The notes: generated from the letters alone by a model not told the origin. DNA of 64,000 bases from Panopea generosa (GCA_029582155.1 CM055897.1:19624857-19688856); one strand, 5' to 3'; counted from the first letter of the stretch, positions 1 through 11,939 are shown. Made by a program: numbers and translations.

Positions 1-94
1 TATTATCAGAATGTCTCTATTTGAGTCAGCTATTTTCAATACAATGTACTTGGTAAGGGTAGCTCAATGTTTATCTGACATATTCTCTCCTCCT
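1..94. other. AT-rich flank, no gene seen
   Basis: Left edge of the window. The sequence is AT-rich and then pyrimidine-rich as it approaches the poly-C run. No open frame, tRNA box or repeat shared with the rest of the window was seen. Confidence 0.5.
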
Positions 95-119
95 CCCCCC
101 CCCCCCCCCCCCCACCCCC
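95..119. repeat. poly-C run
   Basis: An uninterrupted run of about 19 C is followed by A and more C. It is a simple homopolymer tract whose exact length is likely to be unreliable in an assembly. Confidence 0.9.
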
Positions 120-277
120 AGATGATGTGACTTACAGAGCGGATGCATGTTCCTGCGATAACACACTGGGCTCGCACCCAGAGAGTCTAGAATATTGCAG
201 CAACTTGCAGACTTTCGGACGGGACCAAATACCGATACCCGCGTTTTGTTATATTATTGATAAAACCAATTATTTAA

Positions 278-362
278 CGATGATAATGATAATGACATAA
301 TGATATAATGATATAATGATACTTGATAATGATACATTGATAATGGCAATGATAACGATATT
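278..362. repeat. degenerate TGATAA/ATAATG simple repeat
   Basis: Imperfect iterations of ATAATGAT and TGATAATGA fill about 85 bp. No coding signal is associated with them. Confidence 0.75.
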
Positions 363-420
363 TGCTTAATTCAACGAGACAACTTATTTCAGCTATTCAT
401 TCTACTTTGGGACCCTCAAC

Positions 421-468
421 AAAACACACACGCACACGAACACGCACGCACAGACGTGTACGCACCCA
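421..468. repeat. CA/CGCA-rich tract
   Basis: Short imperfect CA microsatellite mixed with ACGCAC units. Confidence 0.7.
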
Positions 469-469
469 A

Positions 470-3400
470 ATATTACCAAATTTTGCAGAAATAAATATCA
501 CCAATAAAACGTAGATTTAACCGCTAAATGATAGTACTCAGTATGATGGTAATGTACTATGAACAAGTATTGGGGAATAATCAATAAAGTGAAATGAAAG
601 ACTAGGATTCAAATCTAGCATTGATTCATTGATGAATATTTTGCCTGCTATATTGTATAAAAAGAGTTTTGAAATGATTAACAAATATGACATTTTACAT
701 AATAAGGAATAGAGTTTCAAATTTAAGATTCAGAATAAGCAAATCATTAAGGCTTGTTTTTTTAAGAAAATAATCACAATATGTTGTATTGGAGAGAACA
801 GATTTAAATTGATCTTTAAGTGTCAACATTAGATGCTCGTGCGGAAGAAGTTCTAATGTAAGAAGGGGCTCGGTCGTTAAACGTTTTAAACGGCAATCCT
901 GTTTTTTTATAGTTTGTTTTAACCCTTCACATGAAAACATGTCAGTTCATTTAGATTTGAGTACTTAGTAAATGTAATGCATTGGCAAAATTAAAATAGC
1001 CAATCCGCGTAGTGCCCGTCTATCTTACTTTCAAAATTCAGATTACTTAAACATTCTATTACACGAATTTCCAAAACTTTACCCAGTTGATGTTTAGTCA
1101 TAGATGTACCTTAAGGAACATGGCCGGGTGAACTCTTTGTTGAGTGAACGGTTTAAATAGTTACCCTTATTGATTAATCAACAGAATGATGGAACGGTGT
1201 TGTTTCTTGTATTAATTCGTCTCACCAAAAGTAATTACTAGTCTCTGTGGAGTGTAGAGAAATTAATTTATCAGAATTGTTCTGTTCTATATAGAGAGAA
1301 ATCACTTTCGCGATTTCAAAATAACATGTGCTAGGAACACTACAATGATTCAATTAAAAAAAAAAAACATCTTTTATTGAAAAATGTTTTAAAAGTGATT
1401 TGAAATCAATGATTTTTACTCAATTTACTGCCTGATTTAAGCGATGTACATGCCAGTACGTGCTCCATCAAACGCTAAGTAAACATGCCGATTTTTCTTT
1501 TGTAACAAAACGTGTTTAGGATGGATACTTTAATATAGGTGTTTATACGCTCTCGCTCTCAATGCTTAGAGCACCTAACAAAGCTCCCTATGAAAAATGA
1601 AAAACTGGATAAAGTGTATTCCACCCAACTCATTAGGTTAAAACTTAATCTTAAATTACTTACCGTGAAAAACGCATTTGCTGAAATGCTAAACAATACG
1701 AATTTAAACCAACGTTCTAGAAAATCTAGAGAATTGTATTTTATGTTTTGTGACATTGACCAATGACTTTTGCGACATCGTGTGAAACTGAGCTCGTAAA
1801 AAAGAAATAACGTACGCCACAATTGCGTTTACGGTAAAGTGGAAAGGACATTCTATATGAAGAAAGGACGTAAATCTAAACGTAGGACATTCATATTCAT
1901 CACACGGTGTATATAATATGGTCTCTTTCTTGAGTTTTCTTACACTACATTTTAACACCAAAGTACACACGTAAATACATGGATATTAGTGTCGGGGGCA
2001 AATTCTCCAAAATGTCATCTTGTTGAAATATCTGGTGAGTGGATTACATTTTTTATTAAAACTTATTTATACATGCTGAAACTGGTGCATTGTTTTATTT
2101 TCTTTACTGTTGCGAACGACCTTCATTTTAATTAAGTTGTTTTCATTGATAAAAGTAAAATTTAAAACAATTACACAAAAAACATTGAGTATGATGGTTA
2201 TTGTTAATGTCTTTTTTAAATTATTTTTGCTGAAAGAGTCCCACCAATATTTGTTAGAGTTTAACTTAAATACTTACAAACTTAAATTGATTTTGACTGG
2301 TTACTTTAATATTCGTTGATAAATACCAATAAAAACTAAATGGAGTTTACGGGAGCCAGTCTAAAATTTTGCTTACGGCTCCAATAAAAGTGTAACTGAC
2401 ACTGATTAAAGAAAATTTAAGAAACCGGTCAATACTCATTTACGTTTTTAAGTATTTAAATAAATCTTAAGAAAATATTAGTGAAACAGAAGCCAAATGG
2501 CTCTGTCGTTGTACAGACAGACGTGAAATATACGGGGCGTGTGTACATGAGCGTTACAACATGTAACATAAGTTGTATAACCACATTTAACAGTCACGAG
2601 AAGATAAATTTATTCCTTCAGGGTTTTCACATTCTTACATGATTTTAAATAAATGTGCACGATAACATACAGGCTGTCAGTTATAGTTTTACATATGCCA
2701 GGCTGGCGTGACTTTACATATGTGGAAATTATTTCTTGAGTAAGTGGTCTTACAGTGTGCTGTACTTTTAAATTAGATCGTCATATGAAATTTTAGGGAT
2801 ACATTTTTTACCAATGTGATAACATTAAATGTGAATGTTTTTCCAAAATCAATTTAGCTGAGCAAAAACAAAATTATCGGTTAATCAGTAAGGGAGTTAA
2901 ATATAGATTTTGTAAATCGCAAAGGGACAGGTCTCCAAAATTCAGGGGGTCCCAGTATATGTGTTTCTCACTATTTTCGCTGATATCGATATATTTGTAG
3001 AACTCGGGAAATCTCAACGCATCCGTCCTTCCGTCCCGTCTCTGATTCCGCCAGTAGTTTCTATTAAGACATTGCGAGCCAATCGGGTCATTGTGAACAA
3101 AGAGATTTTTCATAACCACTTCCTGATGTTTGATATAGTGACGTCATACGTCACGTTCCAGTTCATTGCCGGTACAAGATAATTCTAAAATAGTTATGGG
3201 TTTAGATCTAGATAACAATTTTTTTTAAAAAATCAATAATCTTTAGACATAGAACTGGCATGTTTTAGAGATTCCGGAAAACATAACAACACATAAAGAA
3301 ACAGCAAAACAACAACATATTGGCAGCTCAATGAAAAAAAATCGTTTATTTTCTCAATATTGATGGCAATACTTCACACAGCAGATACTGTTTCAATTTT

Positions 3401-4244
3401 TAAGACCCGTGCAACGTGTTGGTTTTAAAAAATGCGTTTATATTCACCGACCTTTGGTCTCCTTGCTTTTCATCGTTACTTTATTGCCAATAGCAGAGCA
3501 GGCATTTCCTCCAGAAACCCATTTGTTGGGATTGGAGATTTAATAGTTACTTAGTCAAACGTCACATGGCCGTGTTCTCGCAGCGCGGCACACGCTCATT
3601 AATATAACATTTAATGGAATGCCGAGAGACGCATAACACTAAATTTAGACGTAATACAGCTTGACAATGTCATAATAGCACCTGAGCAAGGTCATTTTGT
3701 CAGCGGGGTTGTATCTATAATAGCAAATTATTGTTAAAATATTAAAATTATGAAACTGACTCAATTATCAACACAATATAAAAACTGAGATACGGATTAT
3801 ATCGACGAATTGGCGGTATACATTATTCATTATGGATGCTTTTTACGCTTTGATATGAATTATTGTTACGGCAGGTTAGTTAACCATTATACCAATGTGT
3901 TCTTGATGAATAATGAAGAGTGTGGTTGGCCTTTTCTATGGTGGCCTGTGCGTAGCCTTATTGAAATGTTCTTTGTCAGAAAAAAATGCATTGATTATTT
4001 TATTTAAAGTTAAGATTGATTTTTCCGCAAATGAAGTCGATACCTGTATAACGGTCAATAACTTCGAAATAAAATGACTGAAATTTTTTATGTTCATGGT
4101 CATAACGGGGCATATCTTATATTTCCAAATTTAACATGTTTGCTGTAGTGACATGTACTATGTAATTAATGTAATTATGTTACTGTATAATGTCCATGGG
4201 CCATGTTTGTGGTTCTATTCGTCCGAATCGTTATCTTCAGTAAA
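470..4244. other. AT-rich stretch, no gene recognised
   Basis: About 3.8 kb of AT-rich DNA. Open frames are all under 90 codons, overlap one another on both strands, and lack recognisable domains or paired splice signals. A short stretch near 2440-2490 resembles 23590-23635 (shared TTTTTAAGTATT and GTGAAACAGAAGC), which hints at an old dispersed repeat. Otherwise nothing can be assigned. Confidence 0.45.
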
Positions 4245-4254
4245 GTGTGTGTGT

Positions 4255-4346
<92 letters not shown>

Positions 4347-4378
4347 TGGGGTGTGTGGGGGGGGGGGGGGGGTGTGTG
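4245..4378. repeat. (GT)n microsatellite with poly-G tail
   Basis: About 100 bp of nearly pure GT repeat, broken once by GA, runs into a G-rich tract with about 16 consecutive G. Both strands give artefactual open frames (Cys-Val or Thr-His repeats), which are not genes. Confidence 0.95.
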
Positions 4379-4379
4379 C

Positions 4380-4415
4380 TGGCTCCATCTCAAGCTTACT
4401 TATTTCTAACCGCTA
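4380..4415 (+). mobile_element. SINE-B 5' fragment (left of nested element)
   Basis: This matches the tRNA-Leu-like head of the SINE-B copies at 50181 and 52331: the stretch ending CTAACCGCTA corresponds to their CTCACCGCTAAG. It stops exactly at a TA dinucleotide where the inverted-repeat element of 4416-4527 begins. The first bases of the head are lost against the upstream microsatellite. Confidence 0.6.
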
Positions 4416-4527
4416 AAGCCATGGTCCCATAAAATCGTACGTCGACGCCGGATGGGTTCCACGATGCTTCGCGATCCTACCATCGTAGAACATCGTATAC
4501 CAACTCAGGCTCATTGGGACCATGCTT
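4416..4527. mobile_element. 112-bp MITE-like element with TIRs and TA duplication
   Basis: The left end AAGCCATGGTCCCA and the reverse complement of the right end, AAGCATGGTCCCA, match apart from one C. The element is flanked by TA on both sides, as expected for a Tc1/mariner-type or similar TA-targeting transposase. It has no coding capacity and would depend on a transposase supplied elsewhere. It lies inside a SINE-B copy. The superfamily assignment is inference from the TA flank only. Confidence 0.6.
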
Positions 4528-4529
4528 TA

Positions 4530-4587
4530 ATAGTGTGGGTTCAATTCTCCACCAGCAAAACTGGATGGCATATATAAATGTGTTAAG
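4530..4587 (+). mobile_element. SINE-B fragment (right of nested element)
   Basis: Resumes SINE-B sequence after the inserted element. GGGTTCAATTC is a decayed B box, followed by CCACCAGCAAAACTGGAT and ATATATAAATGTGTT, matching the 3' body of the copies at 50181 and 52331. About 100 bp of SINE-B between the B box and this 3' body is missing, so the copy also carries an internal deletion. Confidence 0.6.
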
Positions 4588-4845
4588 TCCCATTCTTCTT
4601 CTTAGATTAATTCTATTTTATGTTAGGAAATCATTAACATTGTATGACTTTCGGTTTGATCTGATTCTGCGTATATTAATCGTCATGAAGTGTACATTGA
4701 CATTTAATGTTCCCAAATCAAACGTCTGTTAGAAAATAACGAATACTTACCTTAAGATATGATTAATATTTCATCTGTTTTAGAAGCAGATGCGTTAAAA
4801 CGATTTTAGGTAATTCGGATTAGAACTAAAGTAATACGCGATTGT

Positions 4846-4925
4846 GCAGAAGACAGAGTGTTGATCTCTTACGCCAGAGGTCGAGATCCGATCCCAGGCT
4901 AGAACCGATGGTCCCTAAAGACAAC
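4846..4925 (+). mobile_element. decayed SINE-D head
   Basis: A tRNA-like segment whose order (GTGTTGATC, TTACGCCAGAGGTCG, CCGATCCCA) follows the SINE-D head at 18776-18942. The B box is interrupted and the non-tRNA body is not visible. Probably a 5' fragment of an old insertion. Confidence 0.4.
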
Positions 4926-5187
4926 TGTTAGTAATAGTTTTGTTTAAACATATTTTATTGCCAAATAAACACATATTACAATATTTATCATGCATATAAG
5001 TCAAATACAGTTTAAGGCAAAAGGGTCTGGTCACAAGTTCTCTTAACGTTAGATTCGGCCATTCCCTTTCAACTATTTTTTTTGCAATTTTTAACGATGG
5101 TTATGTTATATTACATTCCTGGCAAGTAAATATGAATGACATAAAGTGTAGTTAATGAGAAAGTATATATATACGTACTAACGCGAA

Positions 5188-5285
5188 CACACACGGACAC
5201 ACGCACGCACGCATACGCACACACGCCCGCACACACATATATACACAGACATTCACATGCAAACATACATACACGCACACACATA
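5188..5285. repeat. CA/CGCA-rich imperfect microsatellite
   Basis: Imperfect CA, CGCA and CATA repeats over about 100 bp, immediately followed by a SINE-D tail fragment. Confidence 0.8.
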
Positions 5286-5288
5286 TAA

Positions 5289-5377
5289 CTGTAAGTACTG
5301 GTTCTACCAGAACGGTCTCAAAAGCGATAAATATAAGTTCCGAGCTTATTTCATAATCGAATTAAAATAATTCAGTT
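5289..5377 (+). mobile_element. SINE-D 3' body fragment
   Basis: GTACTGGTTCTACCAG, then GAGCTTATTTCATAATCGAATT, parallels the 3' body of the SINE-D copy at 61806-61985 (GTACTGGTTCTACCCAG, ATCGAGCTTGAATAAATT). The tRNA-like head is absent. Confidence 0.5.
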
Positions 5378-5837
5378 AAAAACTTTAATATAATACTTTT
5401 AAAATGTCTTTTTTTTTCTAAGAAAAAATATCGATCTAGTAATATATATCATTGTTTCAACAAAGTGTTTTTTATTGTGTCTGCTTGCGACATTCACTGT
5501 GCGTGAGAGGGGCTTTCTATGTCACGGTAACTTGATCTGTATCTTCCAGGGACGGATCCTTCAGGGTTTTATAAAGGGTAGACCGCCGTTGTCTCTATTT
5601 CTCTGTGACAGTTCACTTATACCGCTTTTTGTATTTCTATATAGCATGATTGTCGATTTTATTTTTCAAGTAACGCAAATTGGAAAATACGTAAATACGC
5701 TGTTCCTCCTTTTTAGTTAGTACTCTGTTTTACATGGTGCATCAGCAAAAAGTAGTATATAATTGTCTTTCATTCCAATCAGTTTGACAAAATTGTTTGT
5801 AAATATGTAATATTGTAAAATATTTCATAGTACATTT

Positions 5838-6003
5838 AAAAATTGTAAACATCATCGATATGGAATACATTCAGAAATTGAAAACATCAGCGACATAAAA
5901 TACATTCAGAAATTGTAACAATCATCGACATCGACATTTATCATATTTTTTATCATATTTTTTTTTGTAAAAATATTCTTTAAATTTGTAAACATCATCG
6001 AAA
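5838..6003. repeat. 35-bp tandem repeat, about 3 copies plus one outlier
   Basis: Units starting AAATTGTAAACATCATCGA recur at 5840, 5875 and 5910 with a 35-bp period. A further partial unit lies near 5985 after an AT-rich spacer. The array ends against a SINE-A copy. Confidence 0.75.
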
Positions 6004-6009
6004 TAGCAC

Positions 6010-6253
6010 GTCTTGCAGGTTCGACTGCCCGCCCGACCATATCCTCTTTGATGACTGATATACGACATTGTGTCTAATTTACCATTCGTCTCTCACCGCT
6101 GATTTAAATGGAACACTTGTCAGTTACGGATGTGTTCGAGTACTAGTTAACCTTCCAGGATCCCAGGAAAGAGTGGTTAGATTAACTGATCGACTGTTAA
6201 CCCTTGATGACATACAATTGACGCTAAATATTCAAACAAACAAACAAACAAAA
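6010..6253 (+). mobile_element. SINE-A copy, 5'-truncated head
   Basis: It begins within the tRNA-like head, at a B box (AGGTTCGACTGCC), and then has the whole SINE-A body: CTCACCGCTGATTTAA, CAGGATCCCAGGAAAGAG, and the tail TTGACGCTAAATATTC followed by (CAAA)n. The A box is lost. 5' truncation is the usual outcome of target-primed reverse transcription. Confidence 0.8.
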
Positions 6254-6254
6254 C

Positions 6255-6820
6255 TATTACGTTTGGCAATTTTTCACTGCAGACGACATCACCGTGTTCA
6301 GTAGATAGATGGTTACAGTGACTGGTGTAATGAACGACCATGCTATTTGAACCTTCGCTATTCCCGGCGGAAGCTGATTTGTATGAACGAGTAATAATAA
6401 ATCAATAAGTAGACGTTGAAATAAGCCGAAGTTAGAAAATATGTCATCCGTTGGACGGAATGGTATAAGCTATTGACTGTAAGGGATTTGAAAACACTGT
6501 CTTTATTATTATCCAGCACTCAATCTTTGATATTGTTATATTTACAGACCATTTACAAAATTGAATGAGCGCAAGAAATGCTATTTTTCCCAGTCAATAC
6601 TGACTTTGGGATAGTTGGTCTTGGCCAGTCAATACAAAACGACCCAAAGGGGTTTTAAAACTTGCTTAATATTCTAGTTTTCTGTATAGACTGTATATTA
6701 CAGAGGCCACGTTTGGCTTATAAACAACGTCACTTCCTGTAACGGAAATGTCGGAGATTTTCTATATATAGATGTCTGAATGGAACTTGATGTAGCGAAC
6801 TTAAGCATCCATCCATCCGA
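6255..6820. other. AT-rich spacer, no gene seen
   Basis: Sequence between SINE-A and the family G copy. No repeat shared elsewhere in the window and no supported coding frame. Confidence 0.4.
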
Positions 6821-6824
6821 AGGT

Positions 6825-6978
6825 TTATTTTACATACTGAGTTTTGATTGGTTAAACGCATTATTATTAGTTTGTAGAACAACCCAGCTTTCCTGATTGG
6901 GTCCGTTAAATAGCAGCACATTTGAGCACGTAAATTGGTCAGTTGCTTCAGGGAAAGTTTGAATGACGTCATAATTTA
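6825..6978 (-). repeat. dispersed repeat family G, copy 1
   Basis: On the minus strand this reads TGACGTCATTCAAACTTTCC, then CCTGAAGCAACTGACCAA, TTTAACGGACCCAATCAGG and GATTGGTTAAACGC. The same blocks in the same order occur at 52677-53005 and 58747-59020, and in part at 10497-10670. The overlapping minus-strand frame of 80 codons is part of the repeat. The element class is unknown; there is no tRNA head. Confidence 0.65.
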
Positions 6979-6979
6979 G

Positions 6980-9900
6980 TTAGCGTTCAATAGCTATGGA
7001 TCAAATATAATAAATACACTAATGAGAAATACATACGTGCATGACCCTGAAAATGAATAAACAAACACGTAAATTACACGTTAAAATACATACCACCTGT
7101 CATAGACACTTCACTCAGTTAATACAACATTTCTGCAACACATGTGATACAGTTATTCATGGCCGTTCTTAAAACAAACTTGTTCGCCGTGCTCCTACCT
7201 ACTCACTGAAAATTGCAGCAACCCAAATTTTTTATTGCCTTTCAAAGCGTTTATTTTTTTCATGATTTCTGTCCATTTGTCTTTAAAATGATTATGCAAA
7301 ATCAAAATGGCAAACATTAGATACCTATCTACCCACATGAAAAATACTGGGTCGCCGCACAGCAAACAAACATTTTTCTAAGTATGGCCCAAATATCGTT
7401 TCCATTGGGTAGCAACCATAAATGGTCATCAGGCCTTAAAATGCACCCTGATTTACAAATTGATTCTTTTCCTGCTTGTTTTATCCAAGTCATTGATTAC
7501 AATTTCCATACAATCTTTGGCGAACGCTTATATTAAAGGCTTAGTTTTCTCATAAACCAAAAGCACGTTTTAAAAGTTGTAAAGCAGTTTTATTTTAAGA
7601 TGACATAGTAAATGTCTCTGCACGAGTCATGTAACAAGAAAAACAGCAACAACAATTGAACTTCAAAGGATTTCATCGCAAAATATCAGCTATTTGCTAA
7701 AGTCTGAATATAAATGTCATGGTCATCTGACATTTTATGAGCGTCTTTATAATACAGATTAAACCGGTGTTGCCCAGTGGAGTATTTCTTGCACGCCGCC
7801 ATAATGACACAGTATCTTGGTCTCCATTAGCAGAAATGAGCAGTATTTTTTGCACGTTTGTTGTTATAAACGAAACAAAACTAATTTTAATGGAAAGCTC
7901 CCAAGATCTAAAATCTATAATGAATTAAAACATTATTCACTTGACAAGAGAAGCACGATGCCTGTTTTTTTATGTTGCTTCCCACGTGGACTCTTTACAA
8001 TGCGGAATGCTGTTTGTCTGACACTCAGGAGACTGTGTGGGCGCTAGAACAAAACAACCTGACGCGCCTGTCAAGTAAGAATTGATAGTGATATAGGATT
8101 ATTTACTTTGACAACAACTGTTCACAGATCTGGGGGAATGAGTTCGAAAGAAATACTACTCAACGATGAGTTAAATAAAGAAACTGTAATTATGATGCTA
8201 CTGTTTTAAATCGCGATGTTATCTTTTAATTGTATTATTGGAACAATTACTTGAAACAAATTGAACTGTCACGGTGCACCTTTTTTATATTAATTGCATT
8301 GTTATAATTTTATTTTATACAGTTATAATTAAATTATTCCTCTCAAGGTTTCTGTTCTTTTTAATTGTTTGAAATTGCGTGTATTCACGGTGTTTTTCTA
8401 CATCAACAATTTACGGGTGACGACAATTAAACGTTCATTTCATTTTATTATAGGATCAAAATATTTGTTCTGGTTTTTAAGAATTTTAACCAAATATAAA
8501 TTGAATATGACTTTATTTGTGTGCGATTTGCACATGTATTAATGCAACAAAACGAAAGTATTCTGTCCCTGATAACCGTATTACTGGTTGAATAACTGAA
8601 CTGAAATCAGCAAATAAATGTCAAAATAAATGTATGCTTTCAGATTGAAATAAAAATTCTTCAACACTCTTTACTTGTAGGTTAAACATAATATGTTTTC
8701 ATATTAAATATTTAGTGAATGGCACTAGAAGGACTGCTGAACAGTTAATTACAGTCAGGGTGTGGTGAGGCGCTGCGGGGTGGGGGATTAACATTTAAAG
8801 GCAATGAAAAATGACACTATTTTGAGGAAACTATATATTCTTTGTCACCTACTGTATTGTTGATACTTTAAGTATTCAAAAATTAAAGTATGTATTCAAA
8901 CACTTTGTAAATATATGTTATATTCGGACTTTACATAAACTGTTCAAGTTTCCAAACTTCAATGTTCTTTCTATAGCGGAGTAAATCTCACGTCACCGCT
9001 TTGTGTAAAGCATAATAATCACATGATCGTAATAAATACACTTCTGACAACATTGAATTAGATCATCTTAAGTTAAAAGTTTAGATTTGAAACGTTAATT
9101 GCAAAACTATTCAATAAAACAGAACATTTCTCATCTGACATAAAAGGTTTTTATTGATATATAAAGACTAAAATTAATGTCATTAACAAATAAATTGCGA
9201 TGAATGTTGAAAACTAAATAGGGGTTTGTACAGCTGTTAATTGAATAATTAGTCAGTTGTATGCTTAGATACTTTTCTAAGTATACACCTAGTATTTTTA
9301 AGATATCTCGATCAATAATGGATATAACAAACCGAAATTTGGTAGACATGTTTATTTATGTTTAATCTTTCAATATATATAGGATGTCTGACAACCAAGC
9401 CTGTAGGTAAAATTCATTGAACTGTAACAATGACAATCAGGCAACCCCCTAAATAAAAATGAACACAAGTTAGATAAATCTATCGTGCTTTTTAGTGAAT
9501 AAATATTCGTTTTAAACATGACTCACTTGATATGGATTTATGTTACACACATAAATAATTCATTCCGCCGATCATTAATTTTGGTGGTTCCCAGCTTCTC
9601 ATCAATGACATAACAAACTGACTTGATTTCCTCTAACATTAGGTCGCCATAAACGTTACTGGCACAGTTTTACAGAAAGCAGCACTCAAAAAATCGTTAT
9701 TGTGAGGCAATTTGTGCCTAGGAAATAAAAACACTCTGGGTAAAGTTGGTAAATATTGGTATAAAAACTGCGTTTATTGTTTCTTATTACAAGAATGATT
9801 TAACATTTGCTCTATATTCCACAGGGGATTTTACTTTACTACTCTGAACAAATGGACTTGATTGCTATATATACATTGTAGATAACAATTTAAAGGAACA

Positions 9901-10055
9901 CACTTGCATTTTTTATGAATTCACACGGTTTTTAACATATAAAGTTTTGGCGTGATACAGTCTGAACAATGCCATTTCCGCCAAGGTTTGAACGCTGTAA
10001 TTCGTAAATAGTCGGAAATGGCCGAGCGTTATTCCATTGAGATCCTGCATACATA
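6980..10055. other. AT-rich stretch, no gene recognised
   Basis: About 3 kb. Frames of up to 76 codons overlap one another at 7737-8047 but carry no recognisable domain and no convincing splice sites. No tandem array or shared element was seen. Confidence 0.4.
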
Positions 10056-10057
10056 CA

Positions 10058-10287
10058 GGGGTCGTATTCACCAACCACTCTTAAGAATATTTTTAGACTT
10101 GAACTCAAGAATTAATTTTGAAAATCACACCAAGAATTTGCAAGCTTGTAGGGACACCTAATGTAAAGTCAAATAAACTTTCACATTTACTCCATCTGTC
10201 ATTGTAAACAAGATATCCAAGGTTAACATTTAGATTTTCAGTCTCAAGTCTAAGAATATTCTCAAGAATGGTAGGTGAATACGACCC
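10058..10287. mobile_element. 230-bp element with ~48-bp terminal inverted repeats
   Basis: The left end GGGTCGTATTCACCAACCAC continues to AAGAATATTTTTAGACTTGA. The right end is its inverse: the reverse complement reads GGGTCGTATTCACCTACCAT, then GAGAATATTCTTAGACTTGA. The first 14 bp match perfectly and about 42 of 48 bp match overall. The interior is AT-rich and non-coding. This is the form of a foldback element or MITE. No clear target duplication is visible in the flanks, so the transposase superfamily is not assigned. Confidence 0.85.
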
Positions 10288-10496
10288 AAGCTATTTGATA
10301 CCGTTTCTATTAAAGGAAAGGGCATAACTCTGGTAAAATGGCTGAAAGGCATCTTATTTCGCACACTTGTGACAAACTATGTTAAAATATAATGCCATTA
10401 GTTTTATTGCGGAGTTCTTATTCAGAGAACTATCATTTTTAATTATTGAATTGAAGTTATTGATAGAAATGATAGTAATACATTGAATCTATCCTC

Positions 10497-10670
10497 GTCC
10501 CTGATATCTCCAAGTCAGGTATATTTACTCAAATGAAAAAAGCTGGGAAGTCCATGCCTGTCCTACAATTCATTGCTATTGAACGTTTATTAAACTGTGA
10601 CGTTAATCAAAATGTCAATGATGTAACTGACCAATTAACGTGCTCAAATTGGCTCAACTTTCATTGTTAT
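10497..10670 (+). repeat. dispersed repeat family G, copy 2
   Basis: CCTGATATCTCCAAGTCAGG, then CCATGCCTGTCCTACAATTC, TATTGAACGTTTATTAAACT and GTGACGTTAATC match the 5' half of the copies at 52677 and 58747. It ends after GACCAATTAACGTGCTCAAA. The 3' half (ACGGACCCAATC) is not visible. Confidence 0.7.
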
Positions 10671-10671
10671 G

Positions 10672-11349
10672 TAACGGACGTAATCAGTTCTTCAGTCTAA
10701 AATACATGGAAATTAACATCTTTATCTTATTCATGTACATATTGATTTGATGCGTAAACATGAGTAAAATTAATTGCAACATTTCTGTGTGTCCTTTTAA
10801 GTTTCGATGTGAAACCTTTTTGGCAGATAATCAATTACCTTGATATACCGATCAGAGTATCATATATCCTGCTAAATCTAATAGGGCATTCTCCATTGTG
10901 ATGTTGATTTTTCTATCCGCTGTTTACAGCCAGAATCAACATCGCTCAGACGTTTTCACAAGAGACGCTTCAAGGATACAGAGTAAGCACAATAGCATGT
11001 GCTGGGAAATCAATTGAATTGCATTGTGGGAAAGTGTTTATTTCGTTAAACTAATATTTATATTATCAGTTGTGGTTATTTTAATTATTCAGTAAGCATG
11101 AGACGTATTTGTAGAGACTGAATCTCGGGTATATTTACATCTCTCTGTTTGGTATATCTGTTAAAATGTAGCATAAATTCGAGCCTTACGAAGTCCAAAT
11201 ATTTCATAACAATATTTTGCCAGTTACTTGCAATATATGTGTGCTTTGTTGTCTTCCGAGGTCTTCTTCGTTCAATAAAAATGGATATATCTTTTATATG
11301 AAACGATTATTTTTTGGTTATTTTGCTTCACTATTACAACAAAGCTCAC
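10672..11349. other. AT-rich spacer, no gene seen
   Basis: No repeat, tRNA-like box or supported coding frame. Confidence 0.4.
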
Positions 11350-11350
11350 A

Positions 11351-11636
11351 GGGCCAAGTTAGCTCAGTCGGTAGCGTATCTGACTATCAACCCAGGGGTC
11401 ATGAGTTCGAATCCCTGCCAGCCACAGCATCTGTAATGATTGATATACGTCATTGCGTCTCATTGTCATTCGTCTTTCACCGCTGATTCAAGTGATAAAG
11501 TTATCAGTTCTTTGCGAAAATTGGTGTGTTCGACTACTTGTAAATCTTCCTGGATTCCAGGACAGAATGGCTAGGTGAGCTAATCGTCTTTTCACCATTG
11601 ATGACGTATAAATGACGCTAAATATTCAAACAAACA
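11351..11636 (+). mobile_element. SINE-A, near full-length
   Basis: A tRNA-like head has an internal RNA polymerase III A box (TTAGCTCAGTCGGTAGCG, 11359-11376) and B box (GAGTTCGAATCCC, 11403-11415). The anticodon-loop position reads CTATCAA. A ~200-bp non-tRNA body follows (CACCGCTGATTCAAGTG, CCTGGATTCCAGGACAG), ending with AATGACGCTAAATATTC and an A/C-rich tail. The head is too diverged from a functional tRNA to be called a tRNA gene. Six copies of this family lie in the window on both strands. Such elements move using the reverse transcriptase of a partner LINE. Confidence 0.85.
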
Positions 11637-11709
11637 TTTCAAAAAGTAGTAAGATGTCTGCATTAGCATTAGTGCCTGCATGTTAGAGATGCCTTTAGCA
11701 GAGTGTTCT

Positions 11710-11937
11710 TCCGTGGCCGAGTGGTTCTAGGTGCGTCTCAATATCACTTATCTCTCACCGTTAGGGTCGTAGGTTCGAGCCCAGCTTCCTGGGAGGAATT
11801 GTGCCAGTTACTTGCAGAAGGACGGTGGTGGTTCTACTCATTCATTTTGAGGTCTTCCTCCATTAATAAAAGCGAGATATGCCATTAATCACTGAAATGT
11901 GTTGGTAATGGCGGCGTTAACCCCAATTAAAAAAATA
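11710..11937 (+). mobile_element. SINE-B, near full-length (tRNA-Leu-like head)
   Basis: The head starts CCGTGGCCGAGTGG, typical of the D arm of long-variable-arm tRNAs (Leu/Ser), and has a B box GTAGGTTCGAGCCC. In the better preserved copies at 50181 and 52331 the anticodon-loop position reads CTCAAGA, which fits tRNA-Leu(CAA). The body contains CAGTTACTTGCAGAAGGACG, GAGGTCTTCCTCC and TGAAATGTGTTG, and the tail is GGCGTTAACCCCAATTAAAA. It lies only ~75 bp downstream of the SINE-A copy on the same strand. Confidence 0.85.
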
Positions 11938-11939
11938 TT

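Noticed and set aside
2440..2490. Similarity to 23590-23635 (GTGAAACAGAAGC)
   Set aside because: Short, AT-rich match; noted in the spacer entries but not strong enough to define a repeat family.
4175..4432. Thr-His and Cys-Val repeat frames
   Set aside because: Produced by the (GT)n tract.
11351..11425. Possible functional tRNA genes at the SINE heads (here and at 11710, 22047, 50181, 52331 and 54359)
   Set aside because: A and B boxes are present, but acceptor stems do not pair and each head continues into a shared SINE body.
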